Shown: piece by piece, positions 8,665-17,067 of the stretch
Numbering within the stretch: position 1 is the stretch's first letter
How the letters are laid out: each line of letters starts with the position of its first letter
Source of the DNA: Phascolarctobacterium_A sp034086985
GTDB lineage: Bacteria; Bacillota; Negativicutes; Acidaminococcales; Acidaminococcaceae
NCBI GenBank assembly: GCA_034086985.1
Contig: JAXDZG010000023.1
Location: forward strand, 62,001-126,000
Direction of reading: 5' to 3'
DNA: 64,000 bases
Program-made: the position numbers and the translations under genes
Notes under the pieces: generated by a model
Told to the model about the DNA's origin: nothing
The model's database searches: none
The model's input: the letters and a program-made list of their open reading frames with translations, nothing else

Positions 8665-9447
8665 TTATTTCTTCACTTCACCAAACCAGGCTTTGTAAAT
8701 CTTGTCATATTCGCCGTTTTTCTTCAGCTCAGCCAGTGCCTTGTTAACATCAGCAGCCAGCTTGTCGTTGCCCTTTTTAACAGCCAAGCCATATTGTTCA
8801 GCTTCCATAACCTCGCCCACGGTCATAGCAGTCTTGTTGCCGCCTTGAGCCAGATAGTAGCCAACAACGGGGCTATCGTTAATAACAGCATCAACGCCCT
8901 TGTTCTTCAGCTCCATAGCAGCTTCAGTATTGGTATTGAAGGCAGTAACCTTAGCGTTCTTAATGCTTCTAGCTTTCTTTTCGCCAGTGGTGCCGATTTG
9001 TACAGCAATGCGTTTGCCTTCCAAATCCTTCACGCTCTTAACTTCCTTATTATCCTTGTTAACCATGATAATCAGGCCGGAGGTGTAGTAGGGCTCGGAG
9101 AATGTAATAGCCTTCTTGCGCTCGTCAGTGATGGACATGCCGGCAGCAATCAAATCAATGTTATTAGCATTCAGGGCAGGAATCAGAGCATCAAAGCCCA
9201 TATTCACGATTTCTACCTTAGCACCCATTTGCTTACCGATAGCGCGAGCCAAATCCATATCGAAGCCATCATAATCCTTGCTGCCTTCCTTTTGGAATTC
9301 AAAGGGAGCGAAGGTGGGCTCGGTGCCTACACGCAAAACCTTAGCAGGCTCAGCCTTTTTAGCTTCCTTTTTCTCACCGCCGCAGCCAGCAGCCAGCATA
9401 GCAACCGCACAAATCACGGTCATCATCAAAATTAATAACTTTTTCAT
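8665..9447 (-). CDS. amino-acid ABC transporter binding lipoprotein (first gene of unit)
   Basis: This 260-residue type-3 solute-binding lipoprotein (lipobox AAGC, residues 19-22) carries the same KKEAKKAEPAKVLRVGTEP linker as its downstream paralogue. Ligand-domain blocks are TFAPFEFQKEG, GFDMDLARAIGKQMGAKVEIV, ITDERKKAITFSEPYYTSGL and AVQIGTTGEKKAR. Its position first in the unit suggests the highest expression, with a hairpin separating it from the rest. Two paralogues feeding one permease would widen substrate range or affinity; that is inference from gene order. Confidence 0.9.
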   Translation of the reverse strand: MKKLLILMMTVICAVAMLAAGCGGEKKEAKKAEPAKVLRVGTEPTFAPFEFQKEGSKDYDGFDMDLARAIGKQMGAKVEIVNMGFDALIPALNANNIDLIAAGMSITDERKKAITFSEPYYTSGLIIMVNKDNKEVKSVKDLEGKRIAVQIGTTGEKKARSIKNAKVTAFNTNTEAAMELKNKGVDAVINDSPVVGYYLAQGGNKTAMTVGEVMEAEQYGLAVKKGNDKLAADVNKALAELKKNGEYDKIYKAWFGEVKK

Positions 9448-9551
9448 TACTAATTACCCCTTTCGTCTTACAACGCTTTAATTAGATACACACATTATAT
9501 ACCGAATTCCCCTGAAGGTAAAGAATTTTTATTAAAATTTTCAGTATAAAA

Positions 9552-9853
9552 ATGTATACAACTCAGCTGACCTGGTTTTCGCCCCCACACTCGCCTGCTG
9601 GAGGGTTCGCTCCTAAGCCTTCTTGCTCCCCACTACTACCCCTCTCGCTGAAAATTTTATATGCGGCAGGTCTTACTTCTATACTGCATCGGAGTTCAGC
9701 CTCTAACGCATCACAAAAGCAAAATTCCTACACTTTGCGGCAGGTCTTACTTCTATACTGCACCGTGCTCGCAGCCTACTTTTTGGCTGTTTACGTGGAT
9801 CGTTTCGCCTGCAACTGGCATCGACTTGCAACCACAGACCTGAGTTGTACACC
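9552..9853. repeat. non-coding element with imperfect terminal inverted repeats and an internal duplicated 27-mer
   Basis: The 540-bp gap 9448-9988 has no supportable gene. It contains an about 300-bp block whose ends are related as inverted repeats (GTATACAACTCAG at 9553 and CTGAGTTGTACAC near 9840-9852). Inside, a 27-bp sequence beginning TGCGGCAGGTCTTAC occurs twice, at 9662-9688 and 9736-9762, and both copies are followed at a short distance by CAGCCT. There is no transposase. A small non-autonomous (MITE-like) insertion or remnant is the simplest reading, but target-site duplications are not clear. Confidence 0.45.
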
Positions 9854-9912
9854 TAATTATAAGCTTTTGCCCCATTTTTTGCAAGAAAAAGGGCTCCTTT
9901 CCTCTTTAATAT

Positions 9913-9942
9913 TTGACAAAAAAGTGATATACTTACTATGCT
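9913..9942 (+). promoter_or_regulatory. sigma-70-type promoter for the HD-GYP gene
   Basis: TTGACA (9913-9918) and TATGCT (9937-9942) are separated by 18 bp. This puts transcription start near 9950 and supports ATG 9989 over the longer frame that would begin inside the promoter. Confidence 0.65.
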
Positions 9943-9988
9943 GTATTGTTCGGACTTAGTTTTACCACACTCTCAAAGGATTTTGACC

Positions 9989-10603
9989 ATGATTGCCATA
10001 CCCCAATGCTTGGATTTCTCAGATTTCCGCCTCACCAAGGAGATTTGCGATTTCTATCTTAAAATGCTGCAAATTAAAAATCGTGAAATCTATCTGCACA
10101 GCCAGCAGGTGGCCAATTATGCTGCCAGCACCGCGGCCAAGCTGGGCCTGCCAGCCAGCGAGGTGTCCCAGATTAAAACAGGAGCCCTCTTGCACGATAT
10201 CGGTCAGCTCTCCGTGCCCAATTTGATTTTGGCCAAGCTACCTTTTTTGTCCACTAGGGAAATGTCCATTTATAAGCGCCACTGCATTGCCGGGGCCAGC
10301 ATGCTGGAGAATATTCCGGAATTTACCTATATTACGGACATCATCCGCTGCCACCATGAGAAGTGGGACGGCACAGGCTATCCTAAGCGCCTCAAGGGAC
10401 AGAACATCCCCATCGGCGCCCGCATCGTAGCCGTGGCCAATTATTATGACCGCAATATCAATCCTTGCACCACCCATTGGCAGAAGACCCACGCCGACGC
10501 CATTGTGGAGCTGCAAAATAAAGCGGGACTGGACTTTGACCCAACCATCGTCAAAGCCTTCATCGAGTCCGTATTGCCCCAGCCCAATCGCAACGAATTA
10601 TAA
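9989..10603 (+). CDS. stand-alone HD-GYP phosphodiesterase-type protein
   Basis: This 204-residue protein consists almost entirely of an HD-GYP domain. The HD pair is in ALLHDIGQLSVPN, further metal ligands are in CIAGASML and RCHHEKWDGTGYP, and the GYP loop continues KRLKGQNIPIGARIV. The family hydrolyses cyclic di-GMP or related dinucleotides. No receiver or sensor domain is attached, so control must come from elsewhere. ATG at 9989 has AAAGGA 8 nt upstream. The gene ends at a strong terminator and stands alone. Confidence 0.88.
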   Translation: MIAIPQCLDFSDFRLTKEICDFYLKMLQIKNREIYLHSQQVANYAASTAAKLGLPASEVSQIKTGALLHDIGQLSVPNLILAKLPFLSTREMSIYKRHCIAGASMLENIPEFTYITDIIRCHHEKWDGTGYPKRLKGQNIPIGARIVAVANYYDRNINPCTTHWQKTHADAIVELQNKAGLDFDPTIVKAFIESVLPQPNRNEL

Positions 10604-10647
10604 AAGCACTGCTTAACGCTAACACAAACGCTAAACAGTGCTTTTTT
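10602..10647 (+). terminator. Rho-independent terminator of the HD-GYP gene
   Basis: The arms AAAGCACTG and CAGTGCTTT form a stem with an inner TTA-CG / CG-TAA extension, followed by a run of T. Confidence 0.85.
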
Positions 10648-10720
10648 ATTTGTCTTTTTCACTGAAAGAAAAAGCTCAAGCCACATTAAGCAAATAGTAG
10701 CAAAAACTAGCCATAGCAAT

Positions 10721-10750
10721 AAAAAAAGCACTTCGATTTCTCGAAGTGCT
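10721..10750 (-). terminator. Rho-independent terminator of the tRNA operon
   Basis: On the minus strand AGCACTTCGA / TCGAAGTGCT forms a perfect 10-bp stem with a 4-nt loop and a seven-T tail, 10 bp after the tRNA-Val gene. Confidence 0.92.
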
Positions 10751-10759
10751 AGATTTACG

Positions 10760-10835
10760 TGGTGGGCGCTAACGGGATCGAACCGCTGACATTCTGCTTG
10801 TAAGGCAGACGCTCTCCCAGCTGAGCTAAGCGCCC
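10760..10835 (-). tRNA. tRNA-Val (anticodon UAC)
   Basis: It folds as a full cloverleaf: acceptor GGGCGCT / AGCGCCC, anticodon stem TCTGC / GCAGA with loop CTTACAA, T-loop TTCGATC. The CCA end is encoded. It is the third gene of the Asn-Glu-Val operon. Confidence 0.97.
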
Positions 10836-10840
10836 CTTTG

Positions 10841-10915
10841 TGGTGACCGGTGGGGGAATCGAACCCCCGATACCGCCGTGAAAGGGCGGTGTCTTAACCG
10901 CTTGACCAACCGGCC
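10841..10915 (-). tRNA. tRNA-Glu (anticodon UUC)
   Basis: The cloverleaf has an anticodon stem CCGCC / GGCGG with loop CTTTCAC, T-loop TTCGATT and encoded CCA. Acceptor GGCCGGT pairs with ACCGGTC through one G-U. It is the middle gene of the operon. Confidence 0.97.
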
Positions 10916-10918
10916 AGG

Positions 10919-10994
10919 TGGCTCCCCGAGTAGGACTCGAACCTACGACGCCCTGATTAACAGTCAGGTGTTCTACCGACTGAACTATCGGGGA
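10919..10994 (-). tRNA. tRNA-Asn (anticodon GUU)
   Basis: The cloverleaf has acceptor TCCCCGA / TCGGGGA, anticodon stem CCTGA / TCAGG with loop CTGTTAA, T-loop TTCGAGT and encoded CCA. It is the first gene of the operon, about 40 nt after the promoter. Confidence 0.97.
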
Positions 10995-11042
10995 ATGATA
11001 CCGGATGCTTGAGCTTTTGTATCGCTCAACATCACGAATGTT

Positions 11043-11071
11043 ATTATAAGCTTTTCAGCTCTCTTTGTCAA
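11043..11071 (-). promoter_or_regulatory. consensus promoter of the tRNA operon
   Basis: A perfect TTGACA (11071-11066) and TATAAT (11048-11043) are spaced by 17 bp on the minus strand, immediately upstream of tRNA-Asn. Confidence 0.9.
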
Positions 11072-11102
11072 CACTTTTTTGTAAAAAATATAATATTTTT
11101 TC

Positions 11103-11579
11103 TTAAGCCTCTACCTTGACTACAATTTTTTGCACGTGCTGAATTTCACCCTCGCCGCAGCAGCCGTTAGCGCAGTTGGGACGATGCAGCTCCCAGGGAA
11201 AGAAAATGGCAAAGTCCCCTGCCTCAAGCACTACGCAGTTTTTCTCAGCGGGGTCAGCATAGAAAATCACATCATTCTCCTCAGCCTTGTTTTCTGTTTC
11301 CACATTGGCCTCGGTCAAGGGAGTGAACCATACGGTTTCGCTGCCCTGAGCTACGTACTGCACATCAATATATTGGTTGTGCTTTTCGGCACGGCGCTCT
11401 GCCTTGGGCTCCGTGTCATAGGTATTCACGCGAGCAAAAACCTTGCGACCGTCGATTTCGTATTCACCATTAGGAACTTGGCTAAAATCAGTTGCTGCAA
11501 TATAAGCCAATGCTTGGGCCAGACGGGGGCTCACAAAGGGCAGCAGCTTGTAAATATCCTTTTTATTACCAGTAAGCAT
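11103..11579 (-). CDS. YhcH/YjgK/YiaL family cupin protein
   Basis: This 158-residue protein belongs to the DUF386 (YhcH/EbgC-like) cupin family. Features seen are FARVNTYDTEPKAERRAEKHN, the metal-site segment HNQYIDVQYVAQGSE with downstream LEAGDFAIFFPWELHRPN, and a Cys cluster NGCCGEGE near the end. Relatives are linked to sialic-acid or galactoside anomer conversion. No sialic-acid genes are near, so the sugar is unknown. It is transcribed away from the ABC-F gene. Confidence 0.85.
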   Translation of the reverse strand: MLTGNKKDIYKLLPFVSPRLAQALAYIAATDFSQVPNGEYEIDGRKVFARVNTYDTEPKAERRAEKHNQYIDVQYVAQGSETVWFTPLTEANVETENKAEENDVIFYADPAEKNCVVLEAGDFAIFFPWELHRPNCANGCCGEGEIQHVQKIVVKVEA

Positions 11580-11759
11580 AACTAGGCCTCCTTACTTTCA
11601 TAGCTAAGTAAATTATAGCAGAGGAAATGACCCTTGACAACGAAAACTGCGTGCCCTGCTCACAGCTTTGCTAAAGCCCTTCTCAAAGGGGCTTCCCATA
11701 TGTTATAATATAATGTCTGATTTTGTGCATTTATATTTAACATAAGAAAGAGGTTGTGC

Positions 11760-13316
11760 ATGAGCTACTTGAATGTGACCAATGTTTCCCATTCCTTTGG
11801 GGGACGCCAAATTTTAGAAAATGTTTCCTTCAAGCTCCAACGTGGCGAGCATGTGGGCCTAGTTGGTGCCAATGGCGAGGGTAAATCCACCTTTTTGAAT
11901 ATCGTTACCGGCCACGTCTTGCCAGATGATGGCAAGGTGGAATGGCCTGGCAAGGCCACTGTGGGCTACTTAGATCAGCAGAGCACCCTGCAAAAGGGGA
12001 TGACTATTCGTGAGGTGCTACATACAGCCTTTGATGCTCTTTATGCCAAGGAGCAGCAAATGCTGGAGTACTACGAAAAAATGGGTGATGCTACCCCAGA
12101 GGAAATGGATAAAATGATGAACGCTGTGGGCGAAATCCAAACTGAATTGGAGCACGCCGGCTTCTACTCCTTGGATAGCAAGATTGAGGAATTTGCCAAC
12201 GGCTTGGGTCTGGGCAGCATCGGCCTCGACAAGGACGTTAGCGAGCTTAGCGGCGGACAACGCAGCAAGGTTTTGCTCACCAAGCTGCTGTTGCAAAACT
12301 CCCAGATTTTGTTGCTGGACGAGCCCACCAACTATCTGGATGTGGAGCATATTGAATGGCTCACCAAATTCCTGCAGGATTATGAGCACGCCTTCATTCT
12401 TATTTCCCATGACGTGCCCTTCCTCAATAACGTGTGCAACGTAATTTATCATTTGGAAAATTGCGAGCTCACCCGTTACACCGGCAATTATGATAAATTC
12501 CAAGAAATGTACGCTATTTACCAAGCCCAAAAGGCCAGCGCCTATGAGCGTCAGCAGCAGGAGGTGGCCAAGCTGGAGGACTTTATTGCCCGCAACAAGG
12601 CCCGCGTAGCCACCACCAACATGGCCAAAAGCCGTCAGCGTAAGCTGGACAAGATGGAAATGATTGAAAAGCCCCGCGAAAAAATTAAGCCTACCTTCCA
12701 ATTTAAGGAAGCACGCACTCCCAGTCGCTTTATTGTGGAGGCCAAGGATTTGGTGCTGGGCTACGACAGTGCCCTCACCCGTCCTGTAACCTTCAATTTG
12801 GAGCGTGGTCAGAAGATTGCTATTAAGGGTGTCAACGGTCTCGGCAAAACCACCTTACTGAAGACGATTTTAGGGATTATTCCTCCCTTCAGCGGCAAGG
12901 TGGAGCTGGGCGAATTCCTTGAGCCCGGCTATTTCGAACAGGAGGAGCGGGAGAAGAACGACAAAACCGCTCTCGAGGATGTTTGGGACGCCTATCCCGG
13001 CATGACCAACTATGAGGTGCGCGCAGCCTTGGCAGGCTGCGGCTTGACCAACGAGCACATCACCAGCAAGGTCTTTGTGCTCAGCGGCGGCGAAGCCGCC
13101 AAGGTACGCCTGTGCAAGGTGATGCTGAAGGATGTGAACTGGCTGGTGCTGGACGAGCCCACCAACCATCTGGATGTGGACGCCAAGGAGGAGCTGCAAA
13201 GAGCGCTGAAGGCGTTCAAGGGCAGCGTGCTGTTGGTATCTCACGAGCCCGAATTTTACGAGGGCTGGGTAGACAAAGTGTGGAACATTGAGGACTGGAC
13301 AACGAAGATTATCTAA
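11760..13316 (+). CDS. ABC-F family ATPase (ribosome-associated type)
   Basis: This 518-residue protein has two ABC domains and no membrane segments. Domain 1 has GANGEGKST, LSGGQRSKV and LLDEPTNYLD; domain 2 has GVNGLGKTT, LSGGEAAKVRL and LVLDEPTNHLD. The linker near residues 245-320 is rich in Lys/Arg/Gln and corresponds to the P-site tRNA interaction motif region. ABC-F proteins act on stalled or initiating ribosomes, some giving antibiotic protection; the subgroup cannot be assigned by eye. ATG at 11760 (MSYLNV) with AGAAAGAGG upstream is preferred over TTG 11754. A gene-free 180-bp leader with an AAGCCC/GGGCTT hairpin near 11674-11694 precedes it. Confidence 0.9.
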   Translation: MSYLNVTNVSHSFGGRQILENVSFKLQRGEHVGLVGANGEGKSTFLNIVTGHVLPDDGKVEWPGKATVGYLDQQSTLQKGMTIREVLHTAFDALYAKEQQMLEYYEKMGDATPEEMDKMMNAVGEIQTELEHAGFYSLDSKIEEFANGLGLGSIGLDKDVSELSGGQRSKVLLTKLLLQNSQILLLDEPTNYLDVEHIEWLTKFLQDYEHAFILISHDVPFLNNVCNVIYHLENCELTRYTGNYDKFQEMYAIYQAQKASAYERQQQEVAKLEDFIARNKARVATTNMAKSRQRKLDKMEMIEKPREKIKPTFQFKEARTPSRFIVEAKDLVLGYDSALTRPVTFNLERGQKIAIKGVNGLGKTTLLKTILGIIPPFSGKVELGEFLEPGYFEQEEREKNDKTALEDVWDAYPGMTNYEVRAALAGCGLTNEHITSKVFVLSGGEAAKVRLCKVMLKDVNWLVLDEPTNHLDVDAKEELQRALKAFKGSVLLVSHEPEFYEGWVDKVWNIEDWTTKII

Positions 13317-13365
13317 TCCCTTCTGAAACATCCATAAATGTGGTATAAGCTTCATAAGAAAACAG

Positions 13366-13405
13366 AAGCACTGCTTGCGCATTAATTGCGTTAGCAGTGC
13401 TTTTT
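13366..13405 (+). terminator. bidirectional terminator between the ABC-F and isomerase-like genes
   Basis: AGCACTGCT and AGCAGTGCT form the stem, extended by CGC/GCG, followed by TTTTTG. It separates convergent genes. Confidence 0.85.
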
Positions 13406-13408
13406 GTT

Positions 13409-14167
13409 TTACTTCAGATTATATTTTTCCTGCAGCTCTTGAAGATGCTGCTCTAAGTCGGCGGTGTTCTCGAAGTCACGGCAATATTCCAAAACCTGCA
13501 CGGCCTTGGGCGCATGCCTTTTAATAGCCTTGAAATAACCTTGCCAATCGATGCTGCCTTGACCAATGGGCAAATGCTCGTCCCCCTGCCCACTATTATC
13601 GTGCAGATGGCAGGCCACCAAGCGCTTACCCAATGCCTTTACCACTGCCGGAATATCCCAGCCATTTACATGGGCATGGCCCGTATCCAAAAGCACGCCC
13701 GCTTCGGGAAATAAATCCAACAGGGCCATAAATTCCGGTAAGTCAAAGAGCAGGTTTTGCTTGGTGCGCAGGCCCACATTCTCAATCAGCACTGGCACGC
13801 CACATTGCTCGCCCATCTCTAGGATATTGCGCAGGCGGCGCGCTACAAGGTTTTGCACCTGATCCCGCTCCCCCTGCCAAGCCTCGTTAGTGTGCACCAC
13901 TACGAAGCCTGCCTTGATTTTCTTGGCATAGGCAAGGGTTTTGGCGAAAATCTTAGCGTAATTTTTTTGTTCCTTATCCGCCAAATTTACTGCGACACAG
14001 GGTCCGTGAATGGAAAGGCTACGCTTGCCCCAGGCTGCAACCTCCTCATCCCAATAATAATCCTTACCAAATTCGTAAAAGAATTCAATACCATAATCCT
14101 TATTCAGCTCTCGCAGCGCATATTTCGTAAAGCCTGCGAAGAGCAAATCGCTGATTTCCCAACGCAT
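13409..14167 (-). CDS. xylose-isomerase-like TIM-barrel protein (AP endonuclease 2 family)
   Basis: This 252-residue protein has the sugar phosphate isomerase/epimerase fold. Metal-ligand motifs appear in order: VVVHTNEAW, LIENVGLRT (Glu), LLDTGHAHVNG (Asp, His), CHLHDNSGQGDEHLPIGQGSIDW (two His and Asp) and VLEYCRDF (Glu). It is the last gene of the Ugp-type ABC unit and shares one base (TAATG) with the ATPase stop, so the two are translationally coupled. It probably acts on the imported sugar or polyol derivative; whether it is an isomerase, epimerase or hydrolase is not determined. Confidence 0.83.
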   Translation of the reverse strand: MRWEISDLLFAGFTKYALRELNKDYGIEFFYEFGKDYYWDEEVAAWGKRSLSIHGPCVAVNLADKEQKNYAKIFAKTLAYAKKIKAGFVVVHTNEAWQGERDQVQNLVARRLRNILEMGEQCGVPVLIENVGLRTKQNLLFDLPEFMALLDLFPEAGVLLDTGHAHVNGWDIPAVVKALGKRLVACHLHDNSGQGDEHLPIGQGSIDWQGYFKAIKRHAPKAVQVLEYCRDFENTADLEQHLQELQEKYNLK

Positions 14168-15279
14168 TACTGCTTGCCTCCCTGCTCCAAATTAGCACCG
14201 GTCTCTTCATCGAACAAGCATACCTTGTCCCAAGCAAAATCCACGCCTGCGCAAGCGGCAAAGCTGGTATCCTGATGGCTATCCTGTACATACATGCTTG
14301 CGCCATCAGGCAGACGCAGGGTTGCTGTTTGTAAATTACCGGTGTTTTCCACAAAGTCCACTCTGCCCTTTATCATAGCATCACCAAAGGCCGGTGTGCA
14401 AGCCTCCGGACGCAGACCGAAGAGAACTTTTTTTCTAGCGCCGATTTGCTCCAGCAGAGCGGCGCTGGGCTTCAGCACGGAATCACCTACTACGAGGCAG
14501 TTATTCAGCACCTGAGCCTCTAAAATATTCATGGCCGGGGAACCAATGAAGCCGGCTACGAAGGTATTGGCCGGGTGATGGTAAATATTATAGGGGGTGT
14601 CGATTTGCTGAATGCGGCCTTGATTCATAACCGCAATACGGTGAGCTACAGTCATTGCCTCGATTTGGTCGTGAGTTACATAAACCATGGTAGGCTTGAA
14701 CATTTCGTGCAGCTTTACCAGCTCAGTACGAGCCTTTTGGCGCAGCTTGGCATCTAGATTGGACAGGGGCTCGTCCAGCAAAAAGTAAGGGGATTGCTTT
14801 ACTAATGCGCGGCACAGAGCCACCCTTTGCTTTTGGCCACCACTGAGCTCGTGAGTCTTTTTGTTTTCGTAACCCTCCAAGTGGAGTATTTCCATGGCTT
14901 CCTTAGCGCGACGGTTAATTTCTTCCTCAGGCAGCTTTTGCAGCTTCAGGCCGAAGGTAATGTTTTCCCACACCGTCATATGTGGGAATAGAGCGTAGCT
15001 TTGGAAAACCATAGCGATATTGCGCTCTCCCGGAGGCACATTATTAACCTGACGCCCGTCCATAAATAAATCGCCGGCGGTAATCTCCTCAAAGCCCGCA
15101 ATCATACGCAGGGTTGTGGTCTTGCCACAGCCGGAGGGACCCAAGAGAATCAGACGCTCACCCTGCTTAATCTCCAGATTCAAATCCTCGATGACTACGG
15201 TTTTACCGTAAGCCTTTTGGACATTAGAAAAAATGATACTATATTCGTTCGTTTGCTCTACATTCTTAATCTCTTCCAT
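14167..15279 (-). CDS. Ugp/Mal-type ABC transporter ATPase
   Basis: This 370-residue MalK/UgpC-type ATPase has Walker A GPSGCGKTT, Q-loop VFQSYALFPHMTVW, signature LSGGQKQRVALCRAL, Walker B FLLDEPLSNLD and switch VYVTHDQIEAM. A C-terminal TOBE-like regulatory region covers about residues 240-365 (FGLRPEAC). It energises import through the two permeases encoded upstream; its start is 4 bp after the preceding stop. Transporter type is firm; glycerol-3-phosphate as substrate is only one possibility. Confidence 0.92.
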   Translation of the reverse strand: MEEIKNVEQTNEYSIIFSNVQKAYGKTVVIEDLNLEIKQGERLILLGPSGCGKTTTLRMIAGFEEITAGDLFMDGRQVNNVPPGERNIAMVFQSYALFPHMTVWENITFGLKLQKLPEEEINRRAKEAMEILHLEGYENKKTHELSGGQKQRVALCRALVKQSPYFLLDEPLSNLDAKLRQKARTELVKLHEMFKPTMVYVTHDQIEAMTVAHRIAVMNQGRIQQIDTPYNIYHHPANTFVAGFIGSPAMNILEAQVLNNCLVVGDSVLKPSAALLEQIGARKKVLFGLRPEACTPAFGDAMIKGRVDFVENTGNLQTATLRLPDGASMYVQDSHQDTSFAACAGVDFAWDKVCLFDEETGANLEQGGKQ

Positions 15280-15283
15280 GTTC

Positions 15284-16120
15284 TTATCCTTTCACACCCG
15301 CCTGCATAAAGGTATTGATGATGAATTTTTGACAGAAGCCATACAGCACCAGAGGCGGTAGACTGGTCAGGGTTGCCACAGCCATGGCCACGCCCCATTC
15401 GCTGCCACCTTCGGCGCTGATAAACATTTGCAGCGCCAGAGGCAGGGTCAAATTATGCTTATCCTGTAAAATCAACAGAGGCCAAAAATACTCGTTCCAG
15501 CTGTTGATAAAAAACAGAATGGAAATGGCCAGCACTGAGGGCTTAATCAGCGGCAGAACCACCTTACGTAGGATTTGCCAAGGAGTAGCTCCGTCCAAAA
15601 TCGCTGCTTCCAAGAGGGGCTTGGGAATACCACGCATGGTCTGACGCATTAGGAAAACGCCCATGCCATCCACTAAACTGGGTAGCATAACGCCGTAGGG
15701 CGTATCCAAGAGTCCCAGCTTAGCCATCAAAAGATAGTTGGGCATGATGAGCACGGTAATAGGAATAAAGAAGGTCAACAGCATGCCGTTAAAAATAGTT
15801 TCCTTGTACTTGAAATCGTAATATACAAAGCCAAAGGCCGCCAGCACGCTGGTCAAAGCCTTGCTCATGGTTACCACAATGGCAATAAAAAAGGTGTTCC
15901 AAATATAGGTCAGAAGGGGAAAATTTTCCAGCACATTGGTGTAATTATCAAAGGTAGGCGGAAAGGGCAACGGGTTTAAGGTGGACTCAAAAACCTGATT
16001 CAAATCCTTCAAGGAAGTGGAAAGCATGAACACGATGGGCCACAGCATCAGGAAGACCGCAACCAAAAGCAGCAGATGGTAGCCCCATTCCTCCTGCCAG
16101 CTAGCTAATTTAGTTTTCAT
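15284..16120 (-). CDS. Ugp-type ABC transporter permease, MalG/UgpE subunit
   Basis: This 278-residue permease has six predicted helices and the MalG-type EAA loop (LLEAAILDGATPWQILRKVVLPLIKPS). The N-terminal half contains LWPIVFMLSTSLKDLNQVFE, usual for this subunit. Its first codons overlap the end of the UgpA-type gene by 11 bp, so both are made together and pair in the membrane. Confidence 0.9.
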   Translation of the reverse strand: MKTKLASWQEEWGYHLLLLVAVFLMLWPIVFMLSTSLKDLNQVFESTLNPLPFPPTFDNYTNVLENFPLLTYIWNTFFIAIVVTMSKALTSVLAAFGFVYYDFKYKETIFNGMLLTFFIPITVLIMPNYLLMAKLGLLDTPYGVMLPSLVDGMGVFLMRQTMRGIPKPLLEAAILDGATPWQILRKVVLPLIKPSVLAISILFFINSWNEYFWPLLILQDKHNLTLPLALQMFISAEGGSEWGVAMAVATLTSLPPLVLYGFCQKFIINTFMQAGVKG

Positions 16121-16991
16121 AGTACACCTTCTTTTCCAAGAATTTATTCTTCACATAGAGGAACACTAGGTAGCACACCATGGTAATGACCGCATAGGCA
16201 GCACTGCGTCCCGTTTGGAAAAAGGTAAAGGCATATTGGTAAATAATATAGACCAAGTTAGAGCTGCCCTGGTCAGGACCGCCCTGAGTCAGCATATTCA
16301 CCGGTACCAGCACATACTGGAGACCAAAAACCACTGTAATCGTGAATACATAAATGGCCGTGGATGAGGTCATGGGCAGGATAATTTTCCTGAAAATAGT
16401 CCAATTAGAAGCATTTTCCAGCTTGGCTGCTTCAATGAGCTCCTTAGGCACCGCTACCATGGCCGCCAGCATGACGATCATGTTATAGCCAAAAACCTTC
16501 CAACCGATGATGGTACAGATAGCGAAAATTACCAGATAATCCTCCTTGAACCAGCGAGGCGACTCTAAGGAGAACCAGCTCAAAATAATTTGCAGCGGGC
16601 CGGCCAAGGGATTGTAAATCCACAGAAAAAGAATACTGGCCACCGCCAGGGACAGAGTGGAGGGCAAAAACAACGCTGCGCGATAAAAGGCTTGACAGCG
16701 GGTAATTACGTGGCCCAGGATAAAGGAATAAATATAGGGCAGGACAAAATTCAGCACCAGCATAATCACTACGAAGAGAACTGTGTTCAAGAGAATCTTC
16801 CACAGCTCCGGAGAAGCAAAAATAGCGCTAAAATTTTCCATTCCCACATATTTCATATTGGGACTTACCATATTCCAGGAAAATAGGCTCAAATATGCAT
16901 TTTGCAGTAAGGGCCAGTAAAAAAAGATTAAAAAGAGCAGGCCTGCAGGCAATAAATAAAGCATGGCCTGGAAGGAATTCTTACTCATCAT
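16110..16991 (-). CDS. Ugp-type ABC transporter permease, MalF/UgpA subunit
   Basis: This 293-residue permease has six helices and the EAA loop LIEAAKLENASNWTIFRKIILPM. The first helix (LLPAGLLFLIFFYWPLL) and the following NAYLSLFSWNM segment are typical of UgpA/LacF-type subunits. The gene is 76 bp downstream of the binding-protein gene, and the gap holds a GC-rich hairpin. Confidence 0.9.
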   Translation of the reverse strand: MMSKNSFQAMLYLLPAGLLFLIFFYWPLLQNAYLSLFSWNMVSPNMKYVGMENFSAIFASPELWKILLNTVLFVVIMLVLNFVLPYIYSFILGHVITRCQAFYRAALFLPSTLSLAVASILFLWIYNPLAGPLQIILSWFSLESPRWFKEDYLVIFAICTIIGWKVFGYNMIVMLAAMVAVPKELIEAAKLENASNWTIFRKIILPMTSSTAIYVFTITVVFGLQYVLVPVNMLTQGGPDQGSSNLVYIIYQYAFTFFQTGRSAAYAVITMVCYLVFLYVKNKFLEKKVYYEN

Positions 16992-17013
16992 GAAGCTCCT
17001 TTACTTGGATAGA

Positions 17014-17041
17014 GAAAATGCCGCCGGCAAGGGCGGCATCT
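17014..17041 (-). promoter_or_regulatory. intercistronic hairpin after the Ugp-type binding-protein gene
   Basis: On the minus strand GATGCCGCC pairs with GGCGGCATT and TTTC follows. Such hairpins usually stabilise or partly terminate, so that binding protein exceeds permease. This is an inference from position. Confidence 0.6.
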
Positions 17042-17067
17042 TCAGGGAGATAAGGGGATGTAGTGGT

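Noticed and set aside
9662..9762. Possible two-unit CRISPR array
   Set aside because: Only two repeats, no cas genes, and a spacer of 47 bp with no third repeat.
9552..9959. 135-residue plus-strand ORF
   Set aside because: It runs through the repeat element, encodes the 27-bp repeat twice in different contexts, has no ribosome site, and its end overlaps the HD-GYP promoter.
10444..10731. 95-residue minus-strand ORF over the HD-GYP gene end
   Set aside because: It crosses a strong terminator and is antisense to a well-supported gene.
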